Shown in pieces: positions 41,850 to 50,052 of a DNA stretch of 52,674 bases. This stretch comes from JAFGKM01 sp964413825 (GTDB lineage Bacteria > Ratteibacteria > UBA8468 > B48-G9 > JAFGKM01). Each line of letters begins with the position of its first letter. Positions within the stretch are counted from its first letter, which is position 1. The position numbers and the translations under genes are program-made. The notes beneath the pieces are model-generated. The model made no database searches and was not told the DNA's origin. It saw only the letters and a list, made by a program, of their open reading frames with translations. The stretch is taken from NCBI GenBank assembly GCA_964413825.1, contig CAYPTS010000004.1, positions 1 to 52,674 on the forward strand, written 5' to 3'.

Positions 41850-42983
41850 ATGAATGCGAGAGAAAGATATGTGAAAAGCCTTTTATTTGAAGAGGTGGAT
41901 AAGGTGTTTTTCTCACCGGGCGGTCCGAGGGAGTCAACGCTTAAGAGGTGGAGGCAGGAGGGACTGCCGGCGGATGTCAACTGGCATGAATACCTTTTTG
42001 ACAAGGAACTGGGCTTCCGGGTTGATGAGTCGCAGTCTGAACGGGTGGATTTCAAGGTCTCATATACCATGCTCCCGGAGTTTGAGGAGAAGGTGCTGGA
42101 ACATAAGGACGGGCACTACGTTGTACAGGACGTAAAAGGGACAATTGTGGAGATTGCGGATAACTTTGACGTTACCTACCTGCGCAGGGCAAAGGATTTC
42201 GTTACAAGGAAATATCTGAAGTTTCCGGTTGAGAACGTAAAAGACTGGGAATCAATGAAAAAGCGGTATGATGCGAACGACCCGTCAAGGGTTCCGTCCA
42301 ACCTGGAAGAAATTGGAGCGAAACTGCGCGACAGGGATTATGTTTTGGCAACGGGAATTTCCGGTCCGTTCTGGCAGTTGCGGGACTGGTGCGGGTTTGA
42401 AAACCTGTGCATGTTCATGGCAACCGACCAGGATTTCGTGATGGAGATGATTGATTTCTGGAAGAATTTTGTGCTTTCGGTACTGCGCAGGATAAAGGGA
42501 CATGTGTCCTACGACTCGATAATCATCAACGAGGATATGGCATACAAGGTGAAAAGCATGATTTCACCCGCCATGGTAAGAAAGTATCTCATGCCTGTGT
42601 GGAGTGCGTGGTCGGAGATTCTGAAGGAAAGCGGATGCAGGGTGGTAATGCTTGATTCTGATGGCTACATAGGAGAGTTGATACCCCTGTGGATAGAATC
42701 CGGCATCAACTGCTGTATACCCATAGAGATTGCCGCGGGCAACGACCCGGTGCAAATCAGAAAGCGCTACGGCAAGAAGATGGGTTTATGCGGCGGTATA
42801 GACAAGCGTCTGATAGCAAAAGGCGGCAAGGCGCTGGAAGATGAAATATACAGGGTTGTTCCTCCCCTTCTTAAGGACGGCGGCTACATACCGGCCTGCG
42901 ACCACGGGGTGCCGCCTGACATTTCCTGGCCGAATTTCATTGAATATACCAGACTGTTGGCAAAACTCCAGGGCTGGCTGTAA
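41850..42983 (+). CDS. UroD-superfamily protein, zinc-ligand-less type
   Basis: A 377-residue UroD-like TIM barrel. Blocks ATGISGPFWQLRDWCGFENL, INEDMAYKVKSMISPAMV and MGLCGGIDKRLIAKG are recognisable. The position of the HSCGN motif in the gene at 1853-2872 is occupied by LDSDGY, so the methyltransferase-type zinc site is absent; a late DHGVPPD is conserved. Such proteins are common in PVC and related bacteria with unknown function. It starts with a good AAGGAG site 48 bp after pyrF. Confidence 0.88.
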   Translation: MNARERYVKSLLFEEVDKVFFSPGGPRESTLKRWRQEGLPADVNWHEYLFDKELGFRVDESQSERVDFKVSYTMLPEFEEKVLEHKDGHYVVQDVKGTIVEIADNFDVTYLRRAKDFVTRKYLKFPVENVKDWESMKKRYDANDPSRVPSNLEEIGAKLRDRDYVLATGISGPFWQLRDWCGFENLCMFMATDQDFVMEMIDFWKNFVLSVLRRIKGHVSYDSIIINEDMAYKVKSMISPAMVRKYLMPVWSAWSEILKESGCRVVMLDSDGYIGELIPLWIESGINCCIPIEIAAGNDPVQIRKRYGKKMGLCGGIDKRLIAKGGKALEDEIYRVVPPLLKDGGYIPACDHGVPPDISWPNFIEYTRLLAKLQGWL

Positions 42984-43009
42984 CCGGATTGATTTCATCC
43001 CATAGATGT

Positions 43010-43065
43010 TGTGGGAGAGTTCAAAGGACTTCGACAATTATCGGCATCAGGAGATGCCTCCCACA
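43010..43065. repeat. Palindromic repeat, TGTGGGAG family, copy 2
   Basis: Ends TGTGGGAG and CTCCCACA; an inner hairpin GCATC-AGGA-GATGC. It is in inverted orientation relative to 21117-21170. It lies between the convergent UroD-like and rpoD genes and could terminate both. Confidence 0.8.
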
Positions 43066-43075
43066 TAATAAATAT

Positions 43076-44260
43076 TTATCTGGTGAGGGTGCCCTCGAAT
43101 ACCCCGTCCATAAACAACTTCAGTTTCTCGCTTCGGCAGGAATGTTTCAGTTTTTGCACCGCCTTCGCTTCTATCTGCCGTATCCTCTCTCTGGTCAACT
43201 GGAATGAATTACCGACCTCCTCGAGCGTCCGCGGGTATCCTTCCTCATCCAGTCCGAATCTCAGCCGTATTATCTTTTCCTCGCGCTCGTCGAGAATCAG
43301 CAGCGCCTTCTCCAGTTCTTCCCGTAAGAGCGAATGCTTTGCATGTTTGAGCGGGTCGGGATTTTCTATGTCTTCTATGAAATCTCCGATGGTCGTCCGT
43401 TCCTCGTCGCCTACGGGCATGTCGAGAGATATCGGGTCCGGACGCATGGACTTTTTTATCGTCTTCACCTTGTTGACCGACAGGTGCATCTTTTTGGCTA
43501 TGTCTTCGGTTGTCGGCTCGTCGTTTTTCGACTGCGAAAGGTGCGCCTCGATTTTTTTCACCTTGTTAATTTTTTCAATCATGTGGACGGGTATTCTTAT
43601 GGTTGCGGAATGGTCTGCTATCGCCCTTGTTATCGCCTGCCTTATCCACCAGGTTGCGTAAGTGCTGAACTTGAACCCTGTTTTGTATTTGAACTTCTCC
43701 ACCGCCTTCATCAGCCCGATGTTGCCTTCTTGTATGAGGTCGAGTATCGAAAGTTTCGGGTTGCTGTACCTTTTTGCGATGTTTATTACAAGGCGCAGGT
43801 TGGAACTTATCAGCCGCGACCGCAGTTCGAAGAGTTCAATCTCGCATCTGTCGTAGTATCTCTTGTTTGCGGACCTGCTCTTCTGCATCTGCTGCATTTT
43901 CTTTTTCGAGGTTTCAATGCCCTTTGCTATGAATACTTCTTCTTCATGCGTTAAAAGAGAGTAAGTGCCGGCGCCCTTCAGGTATGAGCGCAGGGGATTG
44001 CGCGCCTCGTCGGTGTCTATCTTTTTTTCCTTTTCTACGGGGAAGGGCTCTTCTTCGTCGATGTTGATGTCCCACGATTCCAGTTCATCAAAAAGTTCAA
44101 TGATTTCGTCCTGGTTGGTCAGGTCCATGGGAAGGATGTCGTTAATCTCGTCCCACGACAGGTGTTTCTTCTTTTTCCCCAGCGCTATAATTTCACCTAT
44201 TTTTTCGTTCTTTTCTTTTTTTGACAGATGAGCGTTCTTTTTGACCTTGCTTTTACCCAT
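43076..44260 (-). CDS. rpoD: Primary RNA polymerase sigma factor
   Basis: A 394-residue sigma-70. Region 1.2 is NPLRSYLKGAGTYSLLTHEEE; regions 2.1-2.4 contain LDLIQEGNIGLMKAVEKF, YKTGFKFSTYATWWIRQAI (the -10 recognition helix); region 4.2 has the -35-recognising RTLEEVGNSFQLTRERIRQI. Region 1.1 is short and the large non-conserved region is missing, giving a compact primary sigma. It lies 2 bp after dnaG, as in the macromolecular synthesis operon. Its presence agrees with the many TTGACA/TATAAT promoters of this window. Confidence 0.97.
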   Translation of the reverse strand: MGKSKVKKNAHLSKKEKNEKIGEIIALGKKKKHLSWDEINDILPMDLTNQDEIIELFDELESWDINIDEEEPFPVEKEKKIDTDEARNPLRSYLKGAGTYSLLTHEEEVFIAKGIETSKKKMQQMQKSRSANKRYYDRCEIELFELRSRLISSNLRLVINIAKRYSNPKLSILDLIQEGNIGLMKAVEKFKYKTGFKFSTYATWWIRQAITRAIADHSATIRIPVHMIEKINKVKKIEAHLSQSKNDEPTTEDIAKKMHLSVNKVKTIKKSMRPDPISLDMPVGDEERTTIGDFIEDIENPDPLKHAKHSLLREELEKALLILDEREEKIIRLRFGLDEEGYPRTLEEVGNSFQLTRERIRQIEAKAVQKLKHSCRSEKLKLFMDGVFEGTLTR

Positions 44261-44262
44261 TT

Positions 44263-46008
44263 TCAGCCGTCCTTTTTCAGTTCGAATAATAGAGTCTGGA
44301 TTTTTTCCAGCTCTTCGTTATACGGAATGCCGCTGTCTTTCTTTGCCGCTATAGCGCGTTTTATTTCTTCCACCTGCCGGCATATGCAGGACTTGTGAAT
44401 TTTGTTCAGGCAGTCCCGGAAAATCTGCTGTTTTCTGTCTTCGAGAAGCGGCGAACTGCTTTTCAGCGAAGCGCCTGAAATCCAGTTACCGGTTTCCGCA
44501 TCCACGTTGTTGATAAGATTTACGGGGGTGATGGTTACGTTATTTGCCAGAAGTTGTCGGGAGGTAGCGGCGACAAGTTCCATCCTTTGGGTCAACATGC
44601 CTTTCCATTCCGCAAGCTGGTTCCAGAATCCGTTTTCAGACAATAAGAGGCCTATCAGCATGTTTTCCGCCGAATCGTTTACTGCCGGCGGCTTTTTTTC
44701 AGGAATTGCGGCGGGTTCCCTTTTCGCCCTTTCCATGTCGCCGAGATAGTTTTCAAGCATGCTTTCCTTCAGTCCGAGTTTTTCCGCAAGTATTTTTAAG
44801 TGTTCCGCTTTTTCAATCTCGTCGGGGATTACCGATATGAATTTGAGTGTTTCCCTTGCGGCGGCGGATTTTCCCCTGGGAGTGTTTATGTCGTTTCTCT
44901 GCGATTCGGCGTTCAGGACAAATTCAAGGAATCCCTTTGACTGTCCCAGGATGTTTTTGAATGCGTCAATTCCGTACTCGTCGATGAAACCGTCGGGGTC
45001 GAAGTTTGCGGGAAGAAGGCATATCTTGGTCTCAAACCCCATGGCGAGAACGCTTTCAAGATTCCTCAAACTTGCCTTTATCCCTGCCTCGTCGGAATCG
45101 AAAAGAAGAAGCATTTTGTCGGTAAACCGCTTCAGAAAATGCAGTTGAGAATCAGTCAGCGAGGTGCCCATGGGCGCCGCGCAGTTTTCAATCCCGCTGG
45201 AGTGCAGTTTTAAAACGTCGAAGTATCCCTCGACCAGCATGACGAAGTTTTTCTGTTTTACGGCATCTTTCGCCCAGTTGAAGCCGTATAGAAGTCTGCT
45301 CTTGTTGAATACGGCATTTTCTCCGGTGTTCAGGTACTTGGGGAGAGTTTCATCGTCCAGCGCCCTTCCGCCGAATCCCGCGATTTTCCCCCTGAAATCG
45401 AATATGGGGAACATTATCCTGTTCCTGAATATGTCAACGCCGCTTTCGTTCAGAAGCCCCGCCTTCATAAAATCGGCTTTATCAAGATTTTTCTCGCTGA
45501 TTTTTTTTTGCAGGCAGTCTCTTGAATTCGGGGCGAACCCGAGAGAAAACCGGCTTATTTCTTTTTCGGCGAAGTTCCTTTCAAATAGGTAGTCCATCGC
45601 CCTTTTTCCCTGTTGGGAAAACAGGGCATTCTTGTAACATTCCGCGGCGAACTCGTTTGCCCTGATGAGTTTTTCCCGTTTTTCGTCGTCTTCAGGCGCA
45701 TATCCGGCAACGTTTATTTTTATCCCTGCTTTTTTTGCCGCAAGCATGACCGCTTGCGGGAACGATACCTTTTCGGCGGTCATTATGAACTTTATCGCGT
45801 TGCCGCCGATTCCGCATCCAAAGCAGTGGAATATCTGTTTCTCGGGATTAACTACGAAGGAAGGAGTTTTTTCTTCATGAAAAGGGCACAGCGCCTTGAA
45901 ATTCTTCCCTGTTTTTTTCAGGGAAACATATTCCGATACCACTTCCGTGATATCAAGTTTTGCCGTGATGGTATCCAACTGAGAGGATGTAATGAACTCT
46001 TTCGCCAT
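44263..46008 (-). CDS. dnaG: DNA primase
   Basis: A 581-residue primase. The zinc-binding domain has CPFH...HCFGC (about residues 40-64); the Toprim catalytic core contains VEGYFDVL and LLFDSDEAG; the C-terminal part is the helicase-binding domain. It makes RNA primers at replication forks. I chose ATG 46008 with AAGG close by; the longer frame opens with TTG at 46035. It has its own promoter and is co-transcribed with rpoD. Confidence 0.97.
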   Translation of the reverse strand: MAKEFITSSQLDTITAKLDITEVVSEYVSLKKTGKNFKALCPFHEEKTPSFVVNPEKQIFHCFGCGIGGNAIKFIMTAEKVSFPQAVMLAAKKAGIKINVAGYAPEDDEKREKLIRANEFAAECYKNALFSQQGKRAMDYLFERNFAEKEISRFSLGFAPNSRDCLQKKISEKNLDKADFMKAGLLNESGVDIFRNRIMFPIFDFRGKIAGFGGRALDDETLPKYLNTGENAVFNKSRLLYGFNWAKDAVKQKNFVMLVEGYFDVLKLHSSGIENCAAPMGTSLTDSQLHFLKRFTDKMLLLFDSDEAGIKASLRNLESVLAMGFETKICLLPANFDPDGFIDEYGIDAFKNILGQSKGFLEFVLNAESQRNDINTPRGKSAAARETLKFISVIPDEIEKAEHLKILAEKLGLKESMLENYLGDMERAKREPAAIPEKKPPAVNDSAENMLIGLLLSENGFWNQLAEWKGMLTQRMELVAATSRQLLANNVTITPVNLINNVDAETGNWISGASLKSSSPLLEDRKQQIFRDCLNKIHKSCICRQVEEIKRAIAAKKDSGIPYNEELEKIQTLLFELKKDG

Positions 46009-46042
46009 ATAACCTTTTGCCTGCCTTTTTTTCAATAAGAGA

Positions 46043-46072
46043 GTTATACCCTCTTACTTTTTGATATGTCAA
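46043..46072 (-). promoter_or_regulatory. Promoter of dnaG-rpoD
   Basis: TTGACA (46067-46072), 18-bp spacer, TATAAC (46043-46048). The leader is about 28 nt. Confidence 0.7.
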
Positions 46073-46084
46073 GGTTTGGGCATG

Positions 46085-47032
46085 CTAAAAGGCGTATCCG
46101 AATTTTTTGCCGAACTCAACGGTATTTTCGTAAGAGGAAATACCGGAGGTAGTGCCTATCGAGGTGGCTGTTTTTGTCCCCGTAAGGTTTGCAAGCAGGC
46201 CGCATTTTTCAAAAGAGAAATTTTTTGCGAGTCCGGCTATGAAGCCTGCCGCGTATGCGTCGCCGCAACCGGTGGTGTCAACCACGTCTATGTCGAGCGC
46301 CTTGAAAAAATGCTTCTCGGAGTTGTTCATTATGAACGACCCTTCTTTTCCCATCTTCAGGCCTGCGTTCCCGACGCCTTTTGACAGCAGGAATGCGGCA
46401 ACGTCTTCAGGCGCATGTTTGCCCGTGAGCATCCGCGCTTCCTCGATGCTCGGCAGGAAATAATCCACGTAAGGAAGGGATTTTTCAATGAGAGACATCC
46501 ATTTTCCCGTGGAATCCCATGCGGTATCGAGACAGGTTGTAACGCCTGCCGTCTTTGCTCTTTTGAGCGTCTCGGCAAGCGGGTCCCCGTCGAAACCGGG
46601 CATTAGCAGCGCTCCGGCAACGTGAAGGATTGAGAATTTTTTTATGAAGCCAAAGTCTATCTCCGCCAGTTTCATTTCGGCGTTTGCCCCCACAGAATGG
46701 ATAAAGGAACGTTCGCCGTCCGGGTGGATGAAAACCGCGGTGCCGGAAGTGTTTGTCTTTTCGCTTGTCATCATTCCGGAAACATCCAGCCCTTCTTCTT
46801 TGAGTTTTGCGAGAACGAACTTGCCGAGGTTGTCCCTTCCCACCTTCCCTATGACTGCGGTCTCAACGCCCAGTTTTTTCAGCACCACCCCGGTGTTTGA
46901 GGCGCAACCGCCGATATGCAGTTCGGTTCTGCCGGCAAGAACCAGCTTGCCTTTTTCAGGCATTTTTTCAAAGGGCTTGACAAGAAAATCGCCGACGACT
47001 ATTCCCAGACAGACAACGTTTTTCTCCGCCAT
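46085..47032 (-). CDS. PfkB-family sugar kinase
   Basis: A 315-residue ribokinase-like kinase. Signature 1 is HIGGCASNTGVVLKKLG (about 37-53); signature 2 with the catalytic Asp and anion hole is VDTTGCGDAYAAGFIAG (about 255-271). It phosphorylates a sugar or nucleoside at the expense of ATP in the cytoplasm; the substrate cannot be read off. AAAGGAGAACC precedes the ATG. The ~80-nt leader contains a stable palindromic repeat right next to the ribosome-binding site. It is divergent from lepB. Confidence 0.93.
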   Translation of the reverse strand: MAEKNVVCLGIVVGDFLVKPFEKMPEKGKLVLAGRTELHIGGCASNTGVVLKKLGVETAVIGKVGRDNLGKFVLAKLKEEGLDVSGMMTSEKTNTSGTAVFIHPDGERSFIHSVGANAEMKLAEIDFGFIKKFSILHVAGALLMPGFDGDPLAETLKRAKTAGVTTCLDTAWDSTGKWMSLIEKSLPYVDYFLPSIEEARMLTGKHAPEDVAAFLLSKGVGNAGLKMGKEGSFIMNNSEKHFFKALDIDVVDTTGCGDAYAAGFIAGLAKNFSFEKCGLLANLTGTKTATSIGTTSGISSYENTVEFGKKFGYAF

Positions 47033-47045
47033 GGTTCTCCTTTAT

Positions 47046-47085
47046 CCCTCATCTTCCCCTTTTGGGGAGAAGGTCGGGATGAGGG
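47046..47085. repeat. Palindromic repeat in the kinase leader (CCCTCATC...GATGAGGG)
   Basis: CCCTCATC (47046-47053) pairs with GATGAGGG (47078-47085), with CCCC-TTTT-GGGG inside. On the kinase mRNA the hairpin ends a few bases upstream of the Shine-Dalgarno. Repeats of this type are widespread in bacteria. Confidence 0.75.
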
Positions 47086-47115
47086 GGCGTAATGGTGATA
47101 GTTTTTTCTGCGAAA

Positions 47116-47144
47116 ATTCTATTACATTATGCCCCCGCTGTCAA
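47116..47144 (-). promoter_or_regulatory. Promoter of the PfkB kinase gene
   Basis: TTGACA (47139-47144), 17-bp spacer, TAGAAT (47116-47121). It is back to back with the lepB promoter. Confidence 0.75.
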
Positions 47145-47152
47145 AAAAGAGG

Positions 47153-47181
47153 TTGACTTATCTGTGAGCGGAGATTAGAAT
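47153..47181 (+). promoter_or_regulatory. Promoter of lepB
   Basis: TTGACT (47153-47158), 17-bp spacer, TAGAAT (47176-47181). The next in-frame ATG that RNA polymerase could include is at 47189, exactly 7 nt after the -10 box. Confidence 0.75.
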
Positions 47182-47188
47182 AATGGGT

Positions 47189-47683
47189 ATGATAAGACTT
47201 ATACGCAACCTGGTTTTTCTTGCATTTGTGTTTTTTGTCGGGTATGTTTTCGGGATAAAAGAGGTGCGGTTTTTTGAGATAGTATCCACTTCGATGGACC
47301 CGACGCTTGTCGCTGGCGACAGGATTGCAACCGTAAAAAAAGACCAACTGAAAAGATACGACATCGTAGTTCTGCAAGCTCCGGCCGGGCAGAAGGAGAA
47401 ACTGACAAAAAGGATAATAGGACTGCCGTACGAGACCGTTGAAATAAAAGAAGGCGACGTTTTTGTCAACGGCGAAAAACTTGACGAGCCCTACCTGAAA
47501 GATGAAACCGCCTACGCCCTGGAAGTTGAAACAGGGGAAAACGGCTATTTCCTTCTTGGTGATAACAGGAACGAGAGTGAGGACAGCAGTTTGTGGGGAC
47601 CGATTGACGGGGAACTTATCATAGGCAGGGTGTTTTGCAGGTACTGGCCTGTCAGGGATTTCAAACTGTTCATACCAAATTGA
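47189..47683 (+). CDS. lepB: Signal peptidase I
   Basis: A 164-residue membrane protease that removes signal peptides. N-terminal membrane anchor is NLVFLAFVFFVGYVFG; the catalytic Ser is in STSMDPTL and the general-base Lys in TKRIIGLP; the late GDNRNESEDSS box is conserved. I chose ATG 47189, because the ATG at 47183 would lie inside the region upstream of the expected transcript start. It would process the exported proteins of clusters 1 and 2 apart from the pseudopilins. It is a compact form typical of many bacteria. Confidence 0.95.
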   Translation: MIRLIRNLVFLAFVFFVGYVFGIKEVRFFEIVSTSMDPTLVAGDRIATVKKDQLKRYDIVVLQAPAGQKEKLTKRIIGLPYETVEIKEGDVFVNGEKLDEPYLKDETAYALEVETGENGYFLLGDNRNESEDSSLWGPIDGELIIGRVFCRYWPVRDFKLFIPN

Positions 47684-47771
47684 TTTCATCCATATAGCAT
47701 CGTTGGCATCGTCGTCGGCTTTGTCAACATACGTTAACAGTATGCCTCCTCGCCTCCTCCTTGCCGTCTTG
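47679..47771. repeat. Candidate interspersed repeat with central palindrome
   Basis: The gap after lepB contains ATTGATTTCATCC (47679-47691), also found at 42988-43000, and the near-perfect palindrome CATACGTTAACAGTATG at 47728-47744. It resembles a non-coding dispersed element; only a short second copy is present in the window. Confidence 0.4.
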
Positions 47772-47850
47772 CTATCTGGCGAACTCAATTCGGTATTGCT
47801 ATAATTTTGACAACGGACAGGTTTTCAATCAGCATAAGGGAGTAAATAGA

Positions 47851-47889
47851 AAAAAGCGGACCTTTTACCTTTGGTAGAAAAGCCCGCTT
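47851..47889 (-). terminator. hup: Rho-independent terminator of the HU gene
   Basis: On the minus strand AAGCGGGCTTTT pairs with AAAAGGTCCGCTT and is followed by a run of T. It lies 12 bp after the HU stop codon. Confidence 0.85.
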
Positions 47890-47900
47890 CTTTCCTTTTA

Positions 47901-48170
47901 TTATTTGACTGCTTTTTTCAGGTCGCTTCCTGCCTTGAAAACAGGAACCTTTTTCGCTGCAATCTTTATCTCTTTGCCTGTTCTCGGGTTTCTGCCGACT
48001 CTCGCTTTTCTCTTGGCTACCTTGAAAGTTCCGAATCCTACCAGAGTGACGTCCTGTCCTTTCTTCAAAGAGGCCTTGATTGAGTCCAGTACGGTTTCCA
48101 CTGCCGCCGCCGCTTCTTTTTTTGTGGTAACTTTCTTTGCCACTGCTTCTATAAGTTGTCCTTTGTTCAT
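47901..48170 (-). CDS. hup: HU-family DNA-binding protein
   Basis: An 89-residue nucleoid protein. It starts MNKGQLIEAVAKKV, has the dimer core VTLVGFGTFKV and the DNA-binding arm RKARVGRNPRTGKEI. It bends and compacts DNA. ATG 48170 is preceded by AAAGGAGGTG, a very strong ribosome-binding site. Promoter and terminator define it as monocistronic. Confidence 0.97.
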   Translation of the reverse strand: MNKGQLIEAVAKKVTTKKEAAAAVETVLDSIKASLKKGQDVTLVGFGTFKVAKRKARVGRNPRTGKEIKIAAKKVPVFKAGSDLKKAVK

Positions 48171-48204
48171 TGTTTTTTCACCTCCTTTCACCTAAACTTT
48201 CCTT

Positions 48205-48233
48205 ATTTTATAACCCCTTGCAAATTTTGTCAA
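48205..48233 (-). promoter_or_regulatory. Promoter of the HU gene
   Basis: TTGACA (48228-48233), 17-bp spacer, TAAAAT (48205-48210). Confidence 0.8.
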
Positions 48234-48250
48234 GAGAAATTTTAACAGTA

Positions 48251-48289
48251 TCAAGGGATTGGCGAGTTTTGTCTTTCGCAATCCCTTGA
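48251..48289 (-). terminator. Strong hairpin after rny, possible terminator
   Basis: TCAAGGGATTG (48251-48261) pairs perfectly with CAATCCCTTGA (48279-48289), extended by CGA/TCG. It begins 9 bp after the rny stop. A T-run is lacking, so it could instead stabilise the 3' end. Confidence 0.5.
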
Positions 48290-48297
48290 CTATCCTG

Positions 48298-49881
48298 CTA
48301 TTTAGCCAGTTCGGTTTCGCGTGTTTCCCTAATGACTGTCACCTTCACCTGCCCTATGTACTGCATCGACTCTTCAATTTTCTTCGCTATGTCCCTGGCA
48401 AGCGTTTTTGCCGCATCGTCGGATATCTTCTCCGGTTTGACGACAACGCGGATTTCCCTGCCGGCGGATATTGCGAATGCGTTGTTTACGCCTGAAAAAG
48501 AAGAAGCGATTTTTTCCAGGTCGTCAATCCGCCTTATGTATTTCTCCAGCGTATCGCGCCTTGCTCCGGGTCTTGTGGCGGAAATTGCATCTGCAATCTG
48601 TGTCAGAAGAGTGTAGGGAGTATCCACTTCAAGGTCTTTGTGGTGGCTTAACGCCCCATCAATGACAACTTCGCTTTCACCGTACTTCCTCAAGATGTCC
48701 GCTCCTATTTCGGGATGCGCTCCCTCGGTTTCCTGGTCAACCGCTTTTCCTATGTCGTGCAAAAGCGCGACTCTTTTTGCAGTCTTGACGTCCAGTCCTA
48801 TCTCCGCGGCTATCATGCCGGCGAGAAATGCGCTTTCCTTTATGTGCTGGAGGGCGTTCTGCCCATAGCTTGTCCGGTATTTCATTCTCCCGAGAAGTTT
48901 CACTATTTCCGGATGAACGTTTTCAATGCCGACTTCGAAAATAGTATTTTTCCCCTCCTCGATAATGTCTTCCTCCATCTTTTTTTCAACCTTCCCGGCC
49001 ACCTCTTCTATTCTGCCGGGGTGTATCCGCCCGTCTGCTATCAGTTTTTCAAGCGTCAGCCGCGCAATCTCCCGCCTGAAGGCGTTAAAGGAAGACAGTG
49101 TTACCGCTTCCGGGGTGTCGTCGACTATCAGGTCGACGCCCGTAGCCATCTCGAATGCGCGTATGTTGCGGCCCTCCCTGCCGATTATCCTTCCCTTGAT
49201 TTCATCGCTGGGCAGACTCACGACAGACACCACGCTTTCGGAAGCCTCTTCCGGAGCGAGTTTTTGCATGGAGGTCAGAAGAATTTCACGCGATTTTTCT
49301 TCCGCTTTTTCCCTTGTTTCCTCTTCCAGTTTTTTAAGCACGGTGACGGCTTCTTTTCGGGCGTCTTCCTCCATTGCCTGTATCAACTGCTTTTTTGCTT
49401 CCTCGACGGACATGCCCGACACCCTTGAAAGATTTTTCTTTGCCTCTTCTATCAGAGAAGCGTATTCGGCTTCTTTGCTTCTGATAGAATCTTCTCTCGT
49501 TCCAACCGCCCGTTCCTTTAAGGAAACGTCGGCCTCTTTCTTCTCCATTATCTCGGATTTTCTTTCAAGGTTGAGTTCTCTCTGCTGCAGCCGTTTTTCC
49601 TGGAACTGTATCTCTTTTCTCTTGTTTCGCGTTTCCCGTTCAAACTCATTTTTCAGCCGGTATATCAATTCCTTTGCTTCAATGTCGACTTCGCGTTTTT
49701 TGTTAAGTGCAAGGTTTTCCGCTTCCTGTATAATGCCTTTCGCCCGGTTTTCTGCCGCTTTTACATTTCTTTCGCCGATAAACTTTCTCCACAGGTATCC
49801 TATAATGACGGCAATGGCGCCCCATAGGAAAAACCATGGAAGAATAAGTTTTATTGTGTTTATCTCGTTAATGATAATCAC
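48298..49881 (-). CDS. rny: Ribonuclease Y
   Basis: A 527-residue membrane-anchored endoribonuclease that starts mRNA decay. N-terminal membrane helix (PWFFLWGAIAVIIGYLW), long coiled coil (about 40-210), KH domain with GRIIGREGRNIRAFE (about 225-240) and HD domain with LLHDIGKAVD (about 365-375). Length is standard. The start is unusual: the only conventional codon in range, GTG 49881, overlaps the GGGGAGGTG ribosome-binding site, so ATT or ATC a few codons later may be used. No ATG occurs before about residue 110. Confidence 0.96.
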   Translation of the reverse strand: MIIINEINTIKLILPWFFLWGAIAVIIGYLWRKFIGERNVKAAENRAKGIIQEAENLALNKKREVDIEAKELIYRLKNEFERETRNKRKEIQFQEKRLQQRELNLERKSEIMEKKEADVSLKERAVGTREDSIRSKEAEYASLIEEAKKNLSRVSGMSVEEAKKQLIQAMEEDARKEAVTVLKKLEEETREKAEEKSREILLTSMQKLAPEEASESVVSVVSLPSDEIKGRIIGREGRNIRAFEMATGVDLIVDDTPEAVTLSSFNAFRREIARLTLEKLIADGRIHPGRIEEVAGKVEKKMEEDIIEEGKNTIFEVGIENVHPEIVKLLGRMKYRTSYGQNALQHIKESAFLAGMIAAEIGLDVKTAKRVALLHDIGKAVDQETEGAHPEIGADILRKYGESEVVIDGALSHHKDLEVDTPYTLLTQIADAISATRPGARRDTLEKYIRRIDDLEKIASSFSGVNNAFAISAGREIRVVVKPEKISDDAAKTLARDIAKKIEESMQYIGQVKVTVIRETRETELAK

Positions 49882-50052
49882 CTCCCCAAGTTGCGGCGCG
49901 GCGGGAAATAAGACCGGGGTAAACAGTCTATGCCCGCCTCGTTAAAGAGGGATTCTCCGGTATGGCATTCCGTAAAGGATTTTTAAAAACTTCAGAAAAA
50001 CAAACATACCTGCAGTTTTTATGTTAACGTGTGATTTGGTTCTTTTCACTGT
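49882..50052 (-). other. Structured leader between serA and rny
   Basis: The 171-bp gap contains possible helices on the minus-strand RNA: an outer ATGCC/GGCAT stem (49964-49968 with 49930-49934) around a CCTC-GAGG hairpin (49937-49950), and an alternative GGTATG/CATACC stem (50005-50010 with 49959-49964) that competes for the base at 49964. It ends in GGGGAGG. No promoter or known RNA family was recognised. Confidence 0.35.

Noticed and set aside
47141..47788. 215-codon minus-strand frame over lepB
   Set aside because: Antisense to lepB and running into a non-coding repeat.
48926..49945. 339-codon open frame on the plus strand
   Set aside because: Antisense to rny; serine-rich composition is the usual shadow of the glutamate- and lysine-rich coiled coil.
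49882..50052. 6S RNA or tRNA-like gene
   Set aside because: No closing stem or central bubble could be drawn and no tRNA arms are present; described only as a possible structured leader.
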